64,000 nt of DNA from Chitinophagaceae bacterium. GTDB lineage: Bacteria > Bacteroidota > Bacteroidia > Chitinophagales > Chitinophagaceae. Shown here in pieces: positions 61,745 to 64,000 of this stretch. The notes below the pieces were generated by a model. That model searched no databases. It was not told the origin of the DNA and saw nothing but the letters and a program-made list of their open reading frames with translations. The DNA lies in contig JAFKGQ010000008.1 of the NCBI GenBank assembly GCA_017307755.1, forward strand, positions 186,001 through 250,000. The letters are read 5' to 3'. Every line of letters begins with the position of its first letter. Position 1 is the stretch's first letter. The translations under genes and the position numbers were made by a program.

Positions 61745-63547
61745 ATGGCCGCGCCCTCTCCGATAGACATACAGGACCCTGTCTTACGTCTGTCCGTTGC
61801 AATAGACGGGCAGACATTGGAAGATTATTACCCGATACTATCCCTGGAGATCACCCATGAGATCAACCGCATCTCCACTGCCGAGATCAACTTCATTTTC
61901 GAAGACATCGTCGCGGAAGATGCCAGTCTGAAGGAAGATACAAAGTTCAAGCCGGGCAGCACCATCGAGATCAAGGCCGCCTATGGCTCGGATCAGGCCG
62001 AGGCCCCCATCTTCAAAGGTCTTATCCTAAAAAGAAAGATAAAGGTAAAACAGGCCGGTTCTTATACGATGGAGGTCAGCTGCTCCCACAGCGCCCGGAA
62101 CATGACCTTTGGTAAGAATGCCGCGGAGTTTAGCGAAAAGTCGGACAGCGATATCATCAAGGCCATCGTGGCGGGCTATCAGGACCTCAACTGCAAAGTG
62201 GAAGCCACCAGCCCTCCCCTCCCCGTGATGTTAAAGACCAGCGGTTCCTCGGACTGGGATTTTGTCCTGGCCCGCGCCGAATTCAACGGCAAGGTGGTCA
62301 TACTGGATGGCGACACTCTCATCGTCGCCTCCCCCAACCTCAGCGCCTCCCCCGTGCTAAGAGTGGCATTCGGCGAATCCATCTACTCCTTCGATGCCGA
62401 GATAGATACGGAAAATCAGCCCACCACCGTCAGGAGCAGGTCGTGGGATATAAAAGGATTGAAATTTATAGAAGTCAAAGCAAAAGAACCCACCTTGCCG
62501 GATCCGTTAAAAAATGCCATCAAGGCCGCCGACACCCAACTGGTGGAAGCGCCCGTGCTAAAGTCCAATACGGGCATGTCCAATGACGAGCTGCAAACCT
62601 GGGCGGACGGCAGGCTGCTCCGCATCAGACTCGGGGCGCTAAAAGGACAGGTGTCATTCATCGGCAACGGGAAGATCAAACCCGGTGACAACATCCAGCT
62701 GGATCGCACCGGGAAGACTTACGACGGCACTGTCTACGTCTCTTCTGTTAAACATTCTATTGACGAAGGGAGCTGGACGACCACGGTAAAGTTTGGACTG
62801 GAAGATAAGTCCGTCACCCAGAACAAGGATTTCTCTCCCCCGGCCGCGGGCGGTCAGCTGCCCCCCATACATGGACTACAGGTAGCCACGGTAAAAAAAC
62901 TCTCCGGCGACCCCACCTCGGAATTCAGGATACAAATACAACTGCCTTCCCAGTCCGCCGACCCCCAACCCATCTGGGCAAGAGTAGCCAACTTCTACGC
63001 CACCAACCAGGCAGGATCGGTATTCTTCCCGGAAGTAGGTGATGAGGTAGTAGCAGGGTTCTTTGAGAGCGACCCGAGATACCCCGTGATCCTGGGCGCC
63101 CTGTATAGCACCAGCAAAGCTTCCCCACAGCCCATGGCGGACGAGAACAACTATATAAAATCATTGACGACAAAGTCAAAATTGAAGATCAGCTTTGATG
63201 ATCAGAACAAGATCCTGAAGATCGTAACCCCGGCGGGTAATACCATCACACTCGACGACAACGGCAAGTCCATCGAACTAAAGGACCAGAATGACAATAA
63301 GATCACCATGGGCACAGGAGGTATCCAGATGGAGACGGGCAAGGACATCACGTTAAAGGCTACAGGGAATATCAATCTCGATGCTACAGGCAAACTAAGC
63401 CTGTCGGCCAAGCAGGACGCAGCGCTGAAAGGAATGAATATCACCCATGACGCCGACATTGGTTTCACCGCGAAAGGAAAGGCCAGCGCAGAGCTTTCCG
63501 CTACCGGGCAGACCACCGTAAAAGGGGGAATGGTCATGATCAATTAA
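61745..63547 (+). CDS. VgrG-like spike protein (Afp8/Pvc8-like)
   Basis: This 600-aa protein has a gp27-like region at about 1-370 (SLEITHEINRISTAEINFIFED, WDFVLARAEFNGKVVILDG, ADGRLLRIRLGALKGQVSFIG). An OB-fold gp5 region spans about 375-455 (IQIQLPSQSADPQPIWARVA, then FFPEVGDEVVAGFFESDPRYPV). The C-terminal beta-helix has Asp/Gly-rich repeats (DDNGKSIELKDQNDNKITMG, then ATGNINLDATGKLSLSAK). It is the trimeric spike of the injection particle and is followed by the PAAR tip gene after 18 bp. No extra effector domain is appended. Confidence 0.96.
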   Translation: MAAPSPIDIQDPVLRLSVAIDGQTLEDYYPILSLEITHEINRISTAEINFIFEDIVAEDASLKEDTKFKPGSTIEIKAAYGSDQAEAPIFKGLILKRKIKVKQAGSYTMEVSCSHSARNMTFGKNAAEFSEKSDSDIIKAIVAGYQDLNCKVEATSPPLPVMLKTSGSSDWDFVLARAEFNGKVVILDGDTLIVASPNLSASPVLRVAFGESIYSFDAEIDTENQPTTVRSRSWDIKGLKFIEVKAKEPTLPDPLKNAIKAADTQLVEAPVLKSNTGMSNDELQTWADGRLLRIRLGALKGQVSFIGNGKIKPGDNIQLDRTGKTYDGTVYVSSVKHSIDEGSWTTTVKFGLEDKSVTQNKDFSPPAAGGQLPPIHGLQVATVKKLSGDPTSEFRIQIQLPSQSADPQPIWARVANFYATNQAGSVFFPEVGDEVVAGFFESDPRYPVILGALYSTSKASPQPMADENNYIKSLTTKSKLKISFDDQNKILKIVTPAGNTITLDDNGKSIELKDQNDNKITMGTGGIQMETGKDITLKATGNINLDATGKLSLSAKQDAALKGMNITHDADIGFTAKGKASAELSATGQTTVKGGMVMIN

Positions 63548-63565
63548 CACGACAAATAAAAAGAC

Positions 63566-63868
63566 ATGGGACAGCCGGCCGCCAGGATAACAGATCTGCA
63601 TGTGTGCCCGATGGTTACACCGGGATTACCGCCCATACCACATGTCGGGGGCCCTGTCATCGGACCCGGAGTGCCGACCGTGCTCATCGGTAATATGCCA
63701 GCCGCGGTATTGGGAGATACAGCCGTATGCACAGGCCCGCCGGACGTCATCCAGAAAGGCTCCGCCACTGTCACCATCGGCGGGAAACCCGCCGCCAGGA
63801 TGGGGGACATGACGGCCCACGGAGGCACCATATCCATCGGCTGCCCCACCGTACTGATAGGCGGCTGA
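63566..63868 (+). CDS. PAAR-domain spike tip protein
   Basis: This 100-aa protein has several PAAR elements: PAARITDLHVCPM, VLIGNMPAAVLGD, TVTIGGKPAARMGDMTAHGG and CPTVLIGG. The zinc-binding His and Cys are in place (HVC, CTGPP, HGG, GC). It caps the VgrG-like spike and pierces the target membrane. It carries no C-terminal effector domain. It lies between the spike gene and a gp25-like gene. Confidence 0.96.
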   Translation: MGQPAARITDLHVCPMVTPGLPPIPHVGGPVIGPGVPTVLIGNMPAAVLGDTAVCTGPPDVIQKGSATVTIGGKPAARMGDMTAHGGTISIGCPTVLIGG

Positions 63869-63907
63869 ATACTCCGCCGGCTACTGACAACTTGTAAAAC
63901 ATCGACC

Positions 63908-64000
63908 ATGAACACAAACAGACAATCCTTTTTAGGCACAGGCTGGGGCTTCCCCCCCTTCTTCGATAAGCTTACCCATACGGTCCGTCTGGTGTCGGAT
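63908..64000 (+). CDS. gp25-like baseplate protein (Afp9-like), start only
   Basis: Thirty-one codons from ATG 63908 to the window edge remain. They read MNTNRQSFLGTGWGFPPFF then DKLTHTVRLVSD. The FLGTGWGFPP motif is characteristic of the gp25/GPW lysozyme-like baseplate proteins of contractile systems. The rest lies outside the window. Confidence 0.85.
   Translation, partial: MNTNRQSFLGTGWGFPPFFDKLTHTVRLVSD

Noticed and set aside
1..64000. CRISPR arrays, tRNA or rRNA genes, intact insertion sequences
   Set aside because: No repeated direct units with spacers, no cloverleaf-like segments and no transposase or integrase frames were seen. The only mobile trace is the group II intron scar.

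Overview
The window looks like a chromosomal segment of a Bacteroidota bacterium, most likely a Chitinophagaceae relative. This rests on a SusC/SusD pair inside a polysaccharide-utilisation locus, two-component sensors with Reg_prop propellers, a type IX secretion C-terminal domain, DUF6443-type RHS proteins, many secreted lipoproteins and few strong Shine-Dalgarno sites. I found no tRNA, rRNA, CRISPR array or intact transposase.

Layout. (1) 1-4890: a truncated sulfatase, an AT-rich orphan membrane protein, then two secreted lipoprotein carbohydrases (GH18 chitinase and alginate-lyase-like). (2) 5288-14294, minus strand: an RHS polymorphic-toxin module. It has a broken leader gene, a 1082-aa RHS-associated secreted protein, a 1555-aa RHS protein ending in a lipase-like domain, and a small membrane protein abutting its stop codon (candidate immunity). 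A group II intron scar (domains V and VI only) sits beside the broken leader gene. (3) 14461-21240: an AraC regulator preceded by three repeats at exact 21-bp spacing, a DUF1440 membrane protein, an AT-rich HEPN protein, a small secreted protein, and a PhzF/RidA pair divergent from a MocR regulator with a 30-bp-spaced operator candidate. (4) 21454-30268: a TonB-type outer-membrane protein, a polytopic membrane protein preceded by a second 21-bp-phased array, a Bcr/CflA-type exporter and a large type IX secretion substrate. (5) 30249-46886: an arabinan utilisation locus (SusC, SusD, FG-GAP lipoprotein, GH43, GH51, GH43) in a tightly overlapping operon, divergent from a sensor kinase and a separate AraC-type response regulator (a split hybrid two-component system). 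(6) 46946-52731: a three-gene operon of a CHASE2 membrane protein with no output domain, an unknown exported protein and a secreted beta-propeller/caspase-fold protein. (7) 52838-54534: an alpha/beta hydrolase and an AraC regulator. (8) 54512-64000: a membrane-anchored GH18-fold protein with a destroyed catalytic motif, divergent from an extracellular contractile injection system (Pvc16-like DUF4255, unknown, sheath, two tubes, DUF5908, LysM adaptor, VgrG-like spike, PAAR tip, gp25), which runs off the window.

The best candidates for something undescribed are the CHASE2/unknown/propeller-caspase operon, the RHS lipase-like toxin with its zero-gap membrane partner, and the dead GH18 membrane protein beside the injection system. 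The 21-bp-phased arrays are the most striking non-coding signals. All functional statements come from reading translated sequence and motif recall; no database search was run.
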